From the NCBI GenBank assembly GCA_003133345.1, contig PKXB01000038.1, forward strand, positions 4,660 to 11,271: a stretch of DNA of 6,612 nt, written 5' to 3'. Of the stretch, positions 1 through 6,555 are shown piece after piece. Position numbers and translations under genes: made by a program. Position 1 is the first letter of the stretch; every line of letters begins with the position of its first letter. The notes under the pieces were generated by a model that searched no databases, was not told the origin of the DNA, and was given only the letters and a program-made list of their open reading frames with translations. This stretch comes from Hyphomicrobiales bacterium (GTDB taxonomy: Bacteria; Pseudomonadota; Alphaproteobacteria; Rhizobiales; Xanthobacteraceae).

Positions 1-392
1 GTCTCGTACATGTAGCGATTGATGGCGTAAGGGATCTTTTCCGGCGCGTATTGGCGGAAATGCACCGATTGCCCGGAATACGGCCCGACGCCGGAAGCCA
101 CGAACATCAGCCAGGACAACAGCTCGCCGCGCAGCTTCGGCGTGTTCGCGGGCAGGAATTTTCCGCTCTTCTCGGCGAGATAAAGCAGGATGGCGTTGCT
201 GTCGAACACGGTGGCGTCGCCGTCTACAATCGCCGGCACTTTGGCGTTCGGATTGATCGCCAGATATTCCGGCTTGTGCTGTTCACCCTTGCGGGTGTCG
301 ACCGGAACCGGCTCGTACGGCAAGCCGGTCTCCTCCAGCATGAGCGCGACCTTCATCGGATTGGGCGCGCCGCTATAGTAGAATTTGATCAT
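1..392 (-). CDS. Nu-class (YfcG/YghU-like) glutathione S-transferase, N-terminal part
   Basis: The frame begins at ATG (392-390) with an AAGGA site (403-399) 6 bases upstream and stays open for 130 codons to the window edge, so the C-terminal part (about 80-100 residues by family length) is missing. Residues 1-80 are a thioredoxin-fold GST domain: MIKFYYSGAPNPMKVALMLEE-like start, KVPAIV with the cis-proline (51-56), and DSNAILLYLAEK (64-75) which binds the glutathione glutamyl end. Residues about 86-130 start the helical domain; GPYSGQSVHF (103-112) and IPYAINRY (120-127) match the segment GPMLGQNHHF...IPYAIERY of E. coli YfcG, a disulfide-bond oxidoreductase. Asn11, a glutathione contact in YfcG, is kept; the preceding YfcG Thr9 is Ala9 here. 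It follows fhs after 48 bases on the same strand. Its role in oxalate use is unknown; thiol redox protection or an unidentified glutathione conjugate are possibilities. Confidence 0.88.
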   Translation of the reverse strand, partial: MIKFYYSGAPNPMKVALMLEETGLPYEPVPVDTRKGEQHKPEYLAINPNAKVPAIVDGDATVFDSNAILLYLAEKSGKFLPANTPKLRGELLSWLMFVASGVGPYSGQSVHFRQYAPEKIPYAINRYMYE

Positions 393-415
393 CTGTCGTC
401 CTTGTTTGCTGGCGG

Positions 416-436
416 CTCGCCGCGTAGCGCGGCGAG
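416..436 (-). other. Perfect hairpin between fhs and the gst gene
   Basis: CTCGCCGCG (minus strand 436-428), a 3-base loop, and CGCGGCGAG (424-416) form a perfect 9-bp GC-rich stem located 4 bases after the fhs stop codon and 13 bases before the gst Shine-Dalgarno (403-399). No T-run follows, so as an intrinsic terminator it is incomplete. It could stall polymerase, protect the fhs message 3' end, or set a lower level of gst expression; these roles are inference. Confidence 0.65.
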
Positions 437-440
437 GGAA

Positions 441-2135
441 TTAGAACAAGCCGACGATCTGCCCGTCGGCGCCGACGTCGATCGAATCGGCGGCCGGCAC
501 CTTCGGCAGGCCCGGCATGGTCATGATCTCGCCGCAGATCGCCACCACGAACTCGGCGCCGGCCGAGAGCCGCACCTCGCGCACATTGATGATGTGATCG
601 TCGGGCGCACCCTTGGTATCCGCGTTGGTCGTGAACGAGTACTGCGTCTTGGCGATGCAGATCGGCAGCTTGCCGTAACCCATCTCCTCCCAGGTCTTGA
701 GCTGATCCTTGACCCCCTTGTCGGCGGTGACCGCCTTGGCGCGATAGATTTCCTTGGCGATGGTCTCGATCTTCGCAAACAGCGGCATCTCGTCGGGATA
801 GAGCAGCTTCAGCTTGTGGCTGCTATCGCAGATCTTGACCACCGCCTTGGCGACGTCGGTGGCGCCCTCACCACCCATCGCCCAGTGATCGGCCATGATC
901 GCCTCGACGCCGAGCTTGGTGCAGGCGTTCTTGACCAGCTCGATTTCCGCCGGCGTATCGGCCGAGAAGCGGTTGATCGAGACCACCGGCTGGATGCCGA
1001 ATTTCTTGATGTTCTCGACGTGACGCTGCAGGTTGGCCATGCCGGCTGCCAGCGCCTTGAGGTCTTCCTTCTTGAGATCGGCCTTCTGCACGCCGCCATG
1101 CATCTTGAGCGCGCGGATGGTGGCTACCAGCACCACGCAATCGGGCGTCAAGCCGGCCTTGCGGCACTTGATGTCGATGAATTTCTCGCCGCCGAGATCG
1201 GCGCCGAAGCCGGCTTCGGTCACCACATAGTCGGTGAGTTTGAGCGCGGTGGCAGTCGCCGTCACCGAGTTGCAGCCATGCGCGATGTTGGCGAACGGAC
1301 CACCGTGGATGAAGGCGGGCGTGCCTTCCAGCGTCTGCACCAGATTGGGCGCGATCGCTTCCTTGAGCAGCGCCGCCATCGCCCCGTGCGCCTTGAGGTC
1401 CTTGGCGCGCACCGGCTTACGGTCGCGGGTATAGGCGACGATGATATTGCCGAGCCGCTCCTTCAGGTCATCGAGATCCTTGGCCAGGCAGAAGATCGCC
1501 ATCACTTCGGAGGCGACGGTGATGTCGAAGCCGGCCTCGCGCGGATAGCCGTTGGCGACGCCGCCGAGCGAGCAGACGATCTCGCGCAGCGCGCGGTCGT
1601 TCATGTCCATGACGCGGCGCCAGACGACGCGGCGCGAGTCGATGGCGAGCACGTTGCCCCAATAGATGTGATTGTCGATCAGCGCGGAGAGCAGATTATG
1701 CGCCGAGGTGATGGCGTGGAAATCGCCGGTGAAATGCAGATTAATGTCTTCCATCGGCACCACTTGCGCATAGCCGCCGCCGGCGGCACCGCCCTTCATA
1801 CCGAAGGAGGGCCCGAGCGAAGGCTCGCGCAAGCACAGCATCGCCTTTTTGCCGATGTGGTTGAGCGCGTCGGTGAGGCCGACCGTGGTGGTGGTCTTGC
1901 CTTCGCCGGCCGGCGTCGGGGTGATCGCGGTCACCAGGATCAGCTTGCCGTTCTTCTTGTCTTTGAGCGATTTCACGTAATCCATCGACACCTTGGCCTT
2001 GTAATGACCATAGGGCTCGAGGTTTTCCGCCGCGATGCCGAGCTTTTCCTTGGCAAGCTCGATGATCGGCCGCTTCTTGGCGTTCTGCGAAATTTCGATG
2101 TCGGATTTCGGTGACTGATGCTGCGAGGCGGGCAT
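441..2135 (-). CDS. fhs: Formate-tetrahydrofolate ligase (10-formyl-THF synthetase)
   Basis: ATP-dependent cytoplasmic enzyme joining formate to tetrahydrofolate to give 10-formyl-THF, the entry of formate into one-carbon metabolism. The product is 564 aa, close to the usual bacterial length of about 555-560, and complete to the normal end [12 protein letters not shown]...GLF. Signature elements: the P-loop-like [13 protein letters not shown] (72-84) for the formyl-phosphate/nucleotide site; [19 protein letters not shown] (104-122), the first family signature; [10 protein letters not shown] (133-142); [16 protein letters not shown] (199-214), the second signature. The start ATG has only a modest GGA (2146-2144) 8 bases upstream; the family-typical sequence begins near residue 11 (SDIEI), so about ten N-terminal residues are variable. 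It starts 48 bases after the formyltransferase-like gene. Following oxc and frc, its inferred role is to capture formate released by Frc. The same logic is known in methylotrophs such as Methylobacterium, where an fhs homologue (FtfL) feeds the serine cycle. Confidence 0.97.
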   Translation of the reverse strand: MPASQHQSPKSDIEISQNAKKRPIIELAKEKLGIAAENLEPYGHYKAKVSMDYVKSLKDKKNGKLILVTAITPTPAGEGKTTTTVGLTDALNHIGKKAMLCLREPSLGPSFGMKGGAAGGGYAQVVPMEDINLHFTGDFHAITSAHNLLSALIDNHIYWGNVLAIDSRRVVWRRVMDMNDRALREIVCSLGGVANGYPREAGFDITVASEVMAIFCLAKDLDDLKERLGNIIVAYTRDRKPVRAKDLKAHGAMAALLKEAIAPNLVQTLEGTPAFIHGGPFANIAHGCNSVTATATALKLTDYVVTEAGFGADLGGEKFIDIKCRKAGLTPDCVVLVATIRALKMHGGVQKADLKKEDLKALAAGMANLQRHVENIKKFGIQPVVSINRFSADTPAEIELVKNACTKLGVEAIMADHWAMGGEGATDVAKAVVKICDSSHKLKLLYPDEMPLFAKIETIAKEIYRAKAVTADKGVKDQLKTWEEMGYGKLPICIAKTQYSFTTNADTKGAPDDHIINVREVRLSAGAEFVVAICGEIMTMPGLPKVPAADSIDVGADGQIVGLF

Positions 2136-2183
2136 GGGATTTTTCCGTTAATGCAAGAGTGATGAGCCGGCGATTTAGTTGGC

Positions 2184-3113
2184 TTATGTAAACCTCGCCC
2201 CCGTAGCGAGCTTGGCAGTCGTGATGAACTCGGACGCGTCGATCTTCTTTCCGCCTTCGGGCTGCACGCGCGTCACCTTGAAGCGGCCGTCGGCGCAGAC
2301 CACGGTGAAGCCGTCGGCTTCCACCGCGACGATTTCGCCCAACTTGCCGGCGATGCCCTTCGGGTCCTTGGCCGGCAGCGGCTTGGCGTCGAAGATTTTC
2401 AGCGTCTTGCCGTCAAGCGTGGCCCAGGCGCCCGGCGCCGGATTGCAGCCGCGGATGAGCCGGTCGATCTGCTCCCACGGCTTGCCCCAGTCGATCTTGG
2501 CGTTGCCGGGACCGCAGCGGCCTTCATACGTGGCCTTCGACTCGTCCTGCTTGATGCGCGGCGCCTTGCCGGCCTTCACCAGGTCGACCGATTCCATCAT
2601 GGCCTCGACGCCCTGCGGAAACAGACGATCGAAATAAACGGTGCCGAGGGTGTCGGTGCCGCTGATCGGCGTCTTCTTTTGCAGCAGCACGTCGCCGGTA
2701 TCGAGCCCGTTGTCGGGCCAGAAGATCGACAGGCCGGTTTCCTTCTCCCCCTTGATGATCGGCCAGTTGATCGCGCTGGCGCCGCGATAGGCCGGCAGCA
2801 ATGACGGGTGATACTGGATCGAACCCTTGGTCGGCGCGTTGAGAAACTCTTCCGGCACGAACAAAGTGACGAAGGCCATGACTTGCAGGTCGGGCTTGAG
2901 CGCCTTGAATTCCGCCAGGACTTCCGGCTTCTTGTACGAGTCGGGCTGAAACACCGGGAGCTTGGCCGCGAGCGCAGCCTCTTTGAGCGGATCGGCCTTG
3001 GCGCCTTCTTTTTCCGGCGCGGCATAGACGGCGACCACGTTCTCGCCGCGCTTGAGCAGTGCCTCCAGCACGGCCTTGCCGAATGCCTGCTGGCCGTGGA
3101 CCACGATACGCAT
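2184..3113 (-). CDS. Standalone formyltransferase-fold protein, like the 10-formyl-THF hydrolase domain of ALDH1L
   Basis: A 309-aa protein of the Fmt/GART formyltransferase superfamily. Its sequence follows the N-terminal hydrolase domain of vertebrate 10-formyltetrahydrofolate dehydrogenase (ALDH1L1) more closely than methionyl-tRNA formyltransferase: KADPLK (39-44), YHPSLLP (101-107), YRGASAINW (109-117), SIFWPDNGLDTGD (129-141), LFPQGVE (164-170), GKAPR (182-186), ATYEG (194-198), AKIDW (205-209) and PGAW (227-230). The catalytic pair His102 and Asp138 is present with the same 36-residue spacing as ALDH1L1 His106/Asp142. Residues about 1-200 form the Rossmann-like formyl-folate domain and about 205-309 the small C-terminal domain. 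The carrier-protein and aldehyde dehydrogenase domains of ALDH1L are absent. It has a GGGGAGAG ribosome site (3128-3121) before ATG and lies between frc and fhs. Likely job: hydrolysis of 10-formyl-THF to formate and THF, or formyl transfer to an unknown acceptor. Automatic pipelines would probably name it Fmt; a housekeeping fmt would normally sit beside def, not here. Confidence 0.88.
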   Translation of the reverse strand: MRIVVHGQQAFGKAVLEALLKRGENVVAVYAAPEKEGAKADPLKEAALAAKLPVFQPDSYKKPEVLAEFKALKPDLQVMAFVTLFVPEEFLNAPTKGSIQYHPSLLPAYRGASAINWPIIKGEKETGLSIFWPDNGLDTGDVLLQKKTPISGTDTLGTVYFDRLFPQGVEAMMESVDLVKAGKAPRIKQDESKATYEGRCGPGNAKIDWGKPWEQIDRLIRGCNPAPGAWATLDGKTLKIFDAKPLPAKDPKGIAGKLGEIVAVEADGFTVVCADGRFKVTRVQPEGGKKIDASEFITTAKLATGARFT

Positions 3114-3137
3114 TGACTTGCTCTCCCCATTTTCGCG

Positions 3138-3223
3138 GTCATCGCCGGGCTTGGCCCGGCGATCCCGATCGCTGAGGCGCTTACGTCCTCAAGCGGGATG
3201 CCCAGGACAAGCCCGGGCATGAC
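3138..3223. repeat. BIME-like inverted pair of palindromic repeats between frc and the formyltransferase gene
   Basis: Two related units face each other across 9 bases. Unit A (3138-3177) contains the perfect palindrome ATCGCCGGGC-TTG-GCCCGGCGAT (3141-3163). Unit B (3187-3223), read on the minus strand, starts GTCATGCCCGGGCTTG and ends CCCG-CTTGAGG, matching unit A (GTCATCGCCGGGCTTG ... CCCGATCGCTGAGG) apart from a 3-base gap and a few changes. Unit B's own palindrome (3199-3221) has one mismatch. The whole can therefore fold either as two hairpins or as one long stem. Sequences of this GTCAT-GCCCGGGCTTG type are, from general knowledge, dispersed intergenic repeats in Bradyrhizobium-like genomes. 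It fills most of the 117-base gap and ends 9 bases before the downstream Shine-Dalgarno stretch. No U-tract follows. Likely a dispersed element affecting mRNA stability, not a gene. Confidence 0.8.
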
Positions 3224-3230
3224 AGTCTTG

Positions 3231-4661
3231 TTAGGCCGCCGCTTTCGACTTGTCCGGCGCGGTGATCGCCCCCGAGGTCTTGATCTCGGCGATCTGCGAC
3301 GCGCTGTAGCCGAGCACCTTGGACAGGATTTCCTCGGTGTGCTCGCCGAGCAGCGGCGAGCGCCGCACATCGGCGGGCGAATCCGACAGCTTGATCGGAT
3401 TGCCGACGGTTAGATACTTGCCGCGGGTCGGATGGTCGACTTCGACCACCGTGCCGGTTGTGCGCAGCGACTCGTCATCGGCGATCTCCTTCATCGACAG
3501 GATCGGACCGCAGGGGATGTCGTGCTTGTTGAACAGGTCCATGGCCTCGAATTTGGTCATGGTCTTGGTGAATTGCTCGATGCGGCCGAAGATCTGCGTC
3601 AGCCGCGGCAGCCGCGCCTTGGGCGTGGCGAAATCCGGATGGGTCTTCCACTCCGGCTCACCGATCACGTCACAGATCTCGTTCCACACCGGCGCCTGGG
3701 TGATAAAATAGAGATAGGCGTCCGGATCGTTCTCCCAACCCTTGCACTTGAGAATCCAACCGGGCTGACCGCCGCCGGAGTCGTTGCCGCCACGCGGCAC
3801 CGCCACGCCGAACGGAACGCCCTCGCCGTACTGGCGGAATTCGGTGAGCGGTCCGTGCTTAAGGCGCTGCTGATCGCGTAGCTTGACGCGGGTGAGATTA
3901 AGCACACCATCCTGCATCGCGCACAGCACGCGCTGGCCGCGGCCGGTGCGGATGCGCTGATACAGCGCCGAGACGATGCCGAGCGCGAGATGCAGGCCGG
4001 TGCCCGAGTCGCCGATCTGCGCGCCGGTGACCAGCGGCGGACCTTCGCGGAAGCCGGTGGTGGAAGCGGCGCCGCCCGCGCATTGCGCGACGTTCTCATA
4101 GACCTTGCAGTCCTCGTAGGGACCGGGACCGAAGCCCTTGACCGAGGCGACGATCATGCGCGGGTTAAGCTTGTGGACATAATCCCAGGTCAGGCCCATG
4201 CGGTCGAGCGCGCCGGGGGCGAAGTTCTCGACCAGCACGTCGCAGGTCTTGATCAGCCGGTTGAGGATTTCCATGCCCTTGGGATGCTTGGAATCGATCG
4301 TGATCGACCGCTTGGTGCCGTTGAGCATGGTGAAATACAGGCTGTCGGCATTGGGTACGTCGCGCAGCTGGCCGCGCGTGATATCGCCGGCACCCGGACG
4401 CTCGACCTTGATCACGTCTGCGCCCATATAAGCGAGCAGCTGGGTGCACGTGGGCCCCGACTGCACGTGCGTGAAGTCGAGAATGCGCACGCCTTGCAGA
4501 GCCAGGCCGGCCTGCCCGTAGGGCTTGCTGCTCGGCTTCGGCAAACCACCGTTGCCGTTCGCTTTTGTCGAGCTCGCCAGTTTCACTACCTTGCGAGCCG
4601 ATTTCTTGGCTGCGGCCCTCACCTTAGATTTCTTTCCGTTCTTTTGCTTCTTGTTTGCCAT
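3231..4661 (-). CDS. frc: Formyl-CoA:oxalate CoA-transferase (CaiB/BaiF family, class III)
   Basis: Transfers CoA from formyl-CoA to oxalate, giving formate and the oxalyl-CoA that Oxc consumes, so the two enzymes run as a cycle. From the ATG at 4661 the protein is 476 aa, against about 415-430 for characterised Frc. The excess is a basic N-terminal tail, residues 1-50, with 13 Lys, 2 Arg and no Asp or Glu; the transferase fold starts near residue 52. Motifs: [10 protein letters not shown] (61-70), SLYFTMLN (107-114), [13 protein letters not shown] (144-156), KVYENVAQC (186-194), GDSG with the catalytic Asp218 (Oxalobacter Asp169), MQD (249-251), KLRDQQRL (260-267), the glycine loop SGGGQPGW (295-302) and PLLGEHT (436-442). 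Gln98 in TRGQL, at the position of Oxalobacter Trp48, and the short segment before the glycine loop make it closer to E. coli YfdW/Frc. Assignment is firm; exact acyl-acceptor range is not shown by sequence. Confidence 0.96.
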   Translation of the reverse strand: MANKKQKNGKKSKVRAAAKKSARKVVKLASSTKANGNGGLPKPSSKPYGQAGLALQGVRILDFTHVQSGPTCTQLLAYMGADVIKVERPGAGDITRGQLRDVPNADSLYFTMLNGTKRSITIDSKHPKGMEILNRLIKTCDVLVENFAPGALDRMGLTWDYVHKLNPRMIVASVKGFGPGPYEDCKVYENVAQCAGGAASTTGFREGPPLVTGAQIGDSGTGLHLALGIVSALYQRIRTGRGQRVLCAMQDGVLNLTRVKLRDQQRLKHGPLTEFRQYGEGVPFGVAVPRGGNDSGGGQPGWILKCKGWENDPDAYLYFITQAPVWNEICDVIGEPEWKTHPDFATPKARLPRLTQIFGRIEQFTKTMTKFEAMDLFNKHDIPCGPILSMKEIADDESLRTTGTVVEVDHPTRGKYLTVGNPIKLSDSPADVRRSPLLGEHTEEILSKVLGYSASQIAEIKTSGAITAPDKSKAAA

Positions 4662-4668
4662 TTGCTGC

Positions 4669-4674
4669 TCCTCC
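4669..4674 (-). promoter_or_regulatory. Shine-Dalgarno that sets the frc start
   Basis: The minus strand reads GGAGGA, then 7 bases, then ATG (4661-4659). This near-perfect site fixes the frc start at 4661. The longer open frame would begin at a GTG (4694) with no comparable site and would add 11 residues, including the SD itself as coding sequence. Confidence 0.85.
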
Positions 4675-4693
4675 GACTTTTCGCTTTGTCCCA

Positions 4694-4707
4694 CTCCCTG
4701 TCGGGAG
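4694..4707 (-). other. Small hairpin in the frc 5' leader
   Basis: CTCCC and GGGAG (4707-4703 and 4698-4694 on the minus strand) flank a 4-base loop. It sits 26 bases downstream of the larger oxc-frc hairpin and 19 bases before the frc Shine-Dalgarno. The 5-bp stem is short and could be chance in GC-rich DNA. It is recorded because it forms a tandem with the larger stem and overlaps an upstream GTG that would otherwise be a candidate frc start. Confidence 0.35.
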
Positions 4708-4732
4708 CCGTCACTTAAAACTTTCAGCGGAT

Positions 4733-4760
4733 ACCGCCCCCGCTTGCGCGCGGGAGCGGT
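4733..4760 (-). other. Strong intercistronic hairpin between oxc and frc
   Basis: In the oxc transcript, just 8 bases after the stop codon, an 11-base arm ACCGCTCCCGC (4760-4750) is followed by a 6-base loop and GCGGGGGCGGT (4743-4733). In RNA all 11 positions pair, one as a G-U wobble. No U-run follows directly; the nearest is a short TTTT about 12 bases downstream, so it is a poor intrinsic terminator. A role in 3'-end protection of the oxc segment, or partial attenuation that lowers frc relative to oxc, is inference. Confidence 0.7.
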
Positions 4761-4768
4761 TACTTCCT

Positions 4769-6520
4769 TTATTTCTTCTTCAGCGCGCTTTGCGGATTGA
4801 GGTTGCCGATGCGGCCGCTCTCGCTGCCGGCTGCCGGGTCGAGCACCGCATTGATGAGGGTCGGCTTGCCGGAGTCCATCGCTTCGTTCACGGCGCGCTT
4901 AAGTTCGTCGGGCGACGTCGCATTGACGCCGACGCCGCCGAAGGCCTCCATCATCTTGTCGTAACGCGAGCCTTTGACGAAGACGGTGGGCGCCGGATCC
5001 GAACCGCCGCCGCGATTGACATCGGTTCCGCGATAGATGCCGTCGTTGTTGAAGATGACGACGCAGACCGGCAGCTTGTAGCGGCAGATCGTCTCCACCT
5101 CCATGCCAGAGAAACCAAAGGCGCTGTCGCCTTCGATTGCGAGCACGGGCTTACCGGTCTCGATCGCAGCCCCGATGGCATAGCCCATGCCGATGCCCAT
5201 GACGCCCCAGGTGCCGACGTCGAGCCGCTTGCGCGGTTGATACATGTCGATGACGCCGCGCGTGAGATCGAGCGCATTGGCGCCTTCGTTCACCAGGATG
5301 GCGTCCGGCCGCTCCATGACGATGGTGCGCAGCGCGCCTAGCGCGCCGTGGTAATCCATCGGCGACGCGTTGTTCATCAGCCGCGGCGCCATCTTAGCGA
5401 CGTTCTCTTCTCTTTTCTTGCTGACGGCACCGGTCCAGTCGGCCGGCGCGACCGGCCACTTGGCTCCCATGCCTTCAAGAAGCGCGGATACGCAGGAGCC
5501 GATGTCGCCGACCACGGGGGCGACGATCTCGACGTTCGAGTCCATCTCCTTGGGCTCGATGTCGACTTGGATGAACTTCTTCGAATGCGGCTCACCCCAG
5601 TTTTTGCCCTTGCCATGCGACAAGAGCCAGTTGAGGCGAGCGCCGATCATCATGACGACGTCGGCGTCCTTCAGCACCGTCGAGCGCGCCGCACCCGCGC
5701 ACTGCGGATGCGTGTCGGGCAAGAGGCCCTTGGCCATGCTCATCGGCAGGAACGGAACGCCGCTCTTTTCGACGAAGGCGCGAATTTGATCGTCGGCCTG
5801 CGCGTAGGCCGCGCCCTTGCCGAGAATGATCAGCGGGCGCTTGGCGCTTTTGAGCACATCGAGCGCACGCTTGACCGCAGCCGGAGCCGGAATCTGGGCC
5901 GGCGCGGCGTCGATCACCTTCACCAGCGACTTCTGCCCGGCCTCGGCGTCCATCACCTGACCGAAAAGCTTGGCCGGCAGATCGAGATAGACGCCGCCCG
6001 GACGGCCGGACACGGCCGCGCGGATCGCGCGAGCCAGGCCGATGCCGATGTCGGCGGCATGCAGCACGCGGAAAGCCGCTTTGCAAAGCGGCTTGGCGAT
6101 GGCCAGTTGGTCCATCTCTTCATAGTCGCCCTGCTGCAAGTCGACGACCTCGCGCTCGGACGAGCCTGAGATCAGAATCATCGGGAAGCAGTTGGTCGTG
6201 GCATTGGCCAGCGCGACCAGACCGTTGAGAAAGCCGGGCGCCGACACCGTGAGGCAAATGCCGGGCTTTTGGGTCAGATAGCCGGCGATGGCCGCCGCGT
6301 TGCCGGCGTTCTGCTCGTGCCGGAACGAGATGACGCGTATGCCTGCGGCCTGCGCCATACGGCCGAAGTCCGTGATCGGAATGCCGGGCACACCGTAGAT
6401 CGTTTTGATGCCGTTGAGCTTGAGCGCATCGATGATGAGATGAAAGCCGTCCGTCAGCTCGCGTTCTGCTTCGGGCGCCGTGGTCGCCGGTTTCTTTTCT
6501 TGTACTGCTGCATCAGCCAT
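4769..6520 (-). CDS. oxc: Oxalyl-CoA decarboxylase (ThDP-dependent)
   Basis: Cytoplasmic enzyme that decarboxylates oxalyl-CoA to formyl-CoA and CO2, using thiamine diphosphate (ThDP) and Mg2+. The 583-aa product aligns by eye along its whole length with Oxalobacter formigenes Oxc (568 aa), with a slightly longer N-terminus (residues 1-20). Visible features, in order: the ThDP N-terminal pyrimidine-binding domain with the cofactor-activating Glu69 in FRHEQ; the APGFLNG segment (95-100); the active-site loop GDYEEMD (131-137) with Tyr133/Glu134, the counterparts of Oxalobacter Tyr120/Glu121; a central Rossmann-like domain (about 205-350); and the C-terminal ThDP domain with GDSAFGFSG (464-472) leading to NN (491-492), the GDG-x-NN type motif, then Tyr496 in the GIY segment. 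The C-terminal ESGRI (567-571) also matches the family. The ATG start has a strong GGAGG (6531-6527) 6 bases upstream. It is followed after 107 bases by frc, its pathway partner. All key residues appear intact, so it should be active. Confidence 0.97.
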   Translation of the reverse strand: MADAAVQEKKPATTAPEAERELTDGFHLIIDALKLNGIKTIYGVPGIPITDFGRMAQAAGIRVISFRHEQNAGNAAAIAGYLTQKPGICLTVSAPGFLNGLVALANATTNCFPMILISGSSEREVVDLQQGDYEEMDQLAIAKPLCKAAFRVLHAADIGIGLARAIRAAVSGRPGGVYLDLPAKLFGQVMDAEAGQKSLVKVIDAAPAQIPAPAAVKRALDVLKSAKRPLIILGKGAAYAQADDQIRAFVEKSGVPFLPMSMAKGLLPDTHPQCAGAARSTVLKDADVVMMIGARLNWLLSHGKGKNWGEPHSKKFIQVDIEPKEMDSNVEIVAPVVGDIGSCVSALLEGMGAKWPVAPADWTGAVSKKREENVAKMAPRLMNNASPMDYHGALGALRTIVMERPDAILVNEGANALDLTRGVIDMYQPRKRLDVGTWGVMGIGMGYAIGAAIETGKPVLAIEGDSAFGFSGMEVETICRYKLPVCVVIFNNDGIYRGTDVNRGGGSDPAPTVFVKGSRYDKMMEAFGGVGVNATSPDELKRAVNEAMDSGKPTLINAVLDPAAGSESGRIGNLNPQSALKKK

Positions 6521-6555
6521 GGGAATCCTCCCTTAGGTCTTGTGATCGGGCCTTG

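Noticed and set aside
51..2114. Very long open frame on the plus strand (687 codons) opposite fhs and the gst start
   Set aside because: It is the mirror of two genes with full family signatures. GC-rich codon use leaves antisense frames open, and its translation is Arg/His/Asp/Leu-rich with no recognisable domain.
2136..2183. Possible promoter for fhs in the gap before it
   Set aside because: The 48-base gap is more AT-rich than its surroundings but shows no pair of spaced -35/-10 boxes; it reads as leader sequence with a weak ribosome site.
2184..3113. Assignment of the formyltransferase gene as housekeeping fmt or as purU
   Set aside because: The sequence pattern around the catalytic site follows ALDH1L (SIFWPDNGLDTGD, ATYEG), there is no def neighbour, and the N-terminal ACT domain of PurU is missing.
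3141..3163. Perfect 10-bp palindrome considered as a frc terminator
   Set aside because: It has no T-run on the minus strand, lies about 70 bases past the frc stop and is part of a symmetrical pair, which fits a dispersed repeat better.
2597..3370. Minus-strand open frame spanning the frc end, the repeat and the formyltransferase start
   Set aside because: It is out of frame with both real genes, and its middle is simply the translation of the palindromic repeat, a common source of false small proteins.
5348..6169. Plus-strand open frame of 273 codons opposite oxc, with similar frames opposite frc at 3990-4718
   Set aside because: Antisense shadows of conserved genes; composition is Arg/His/Asp-rich, there is no homologue I recognise, and they cross functional motifs of the real genes.
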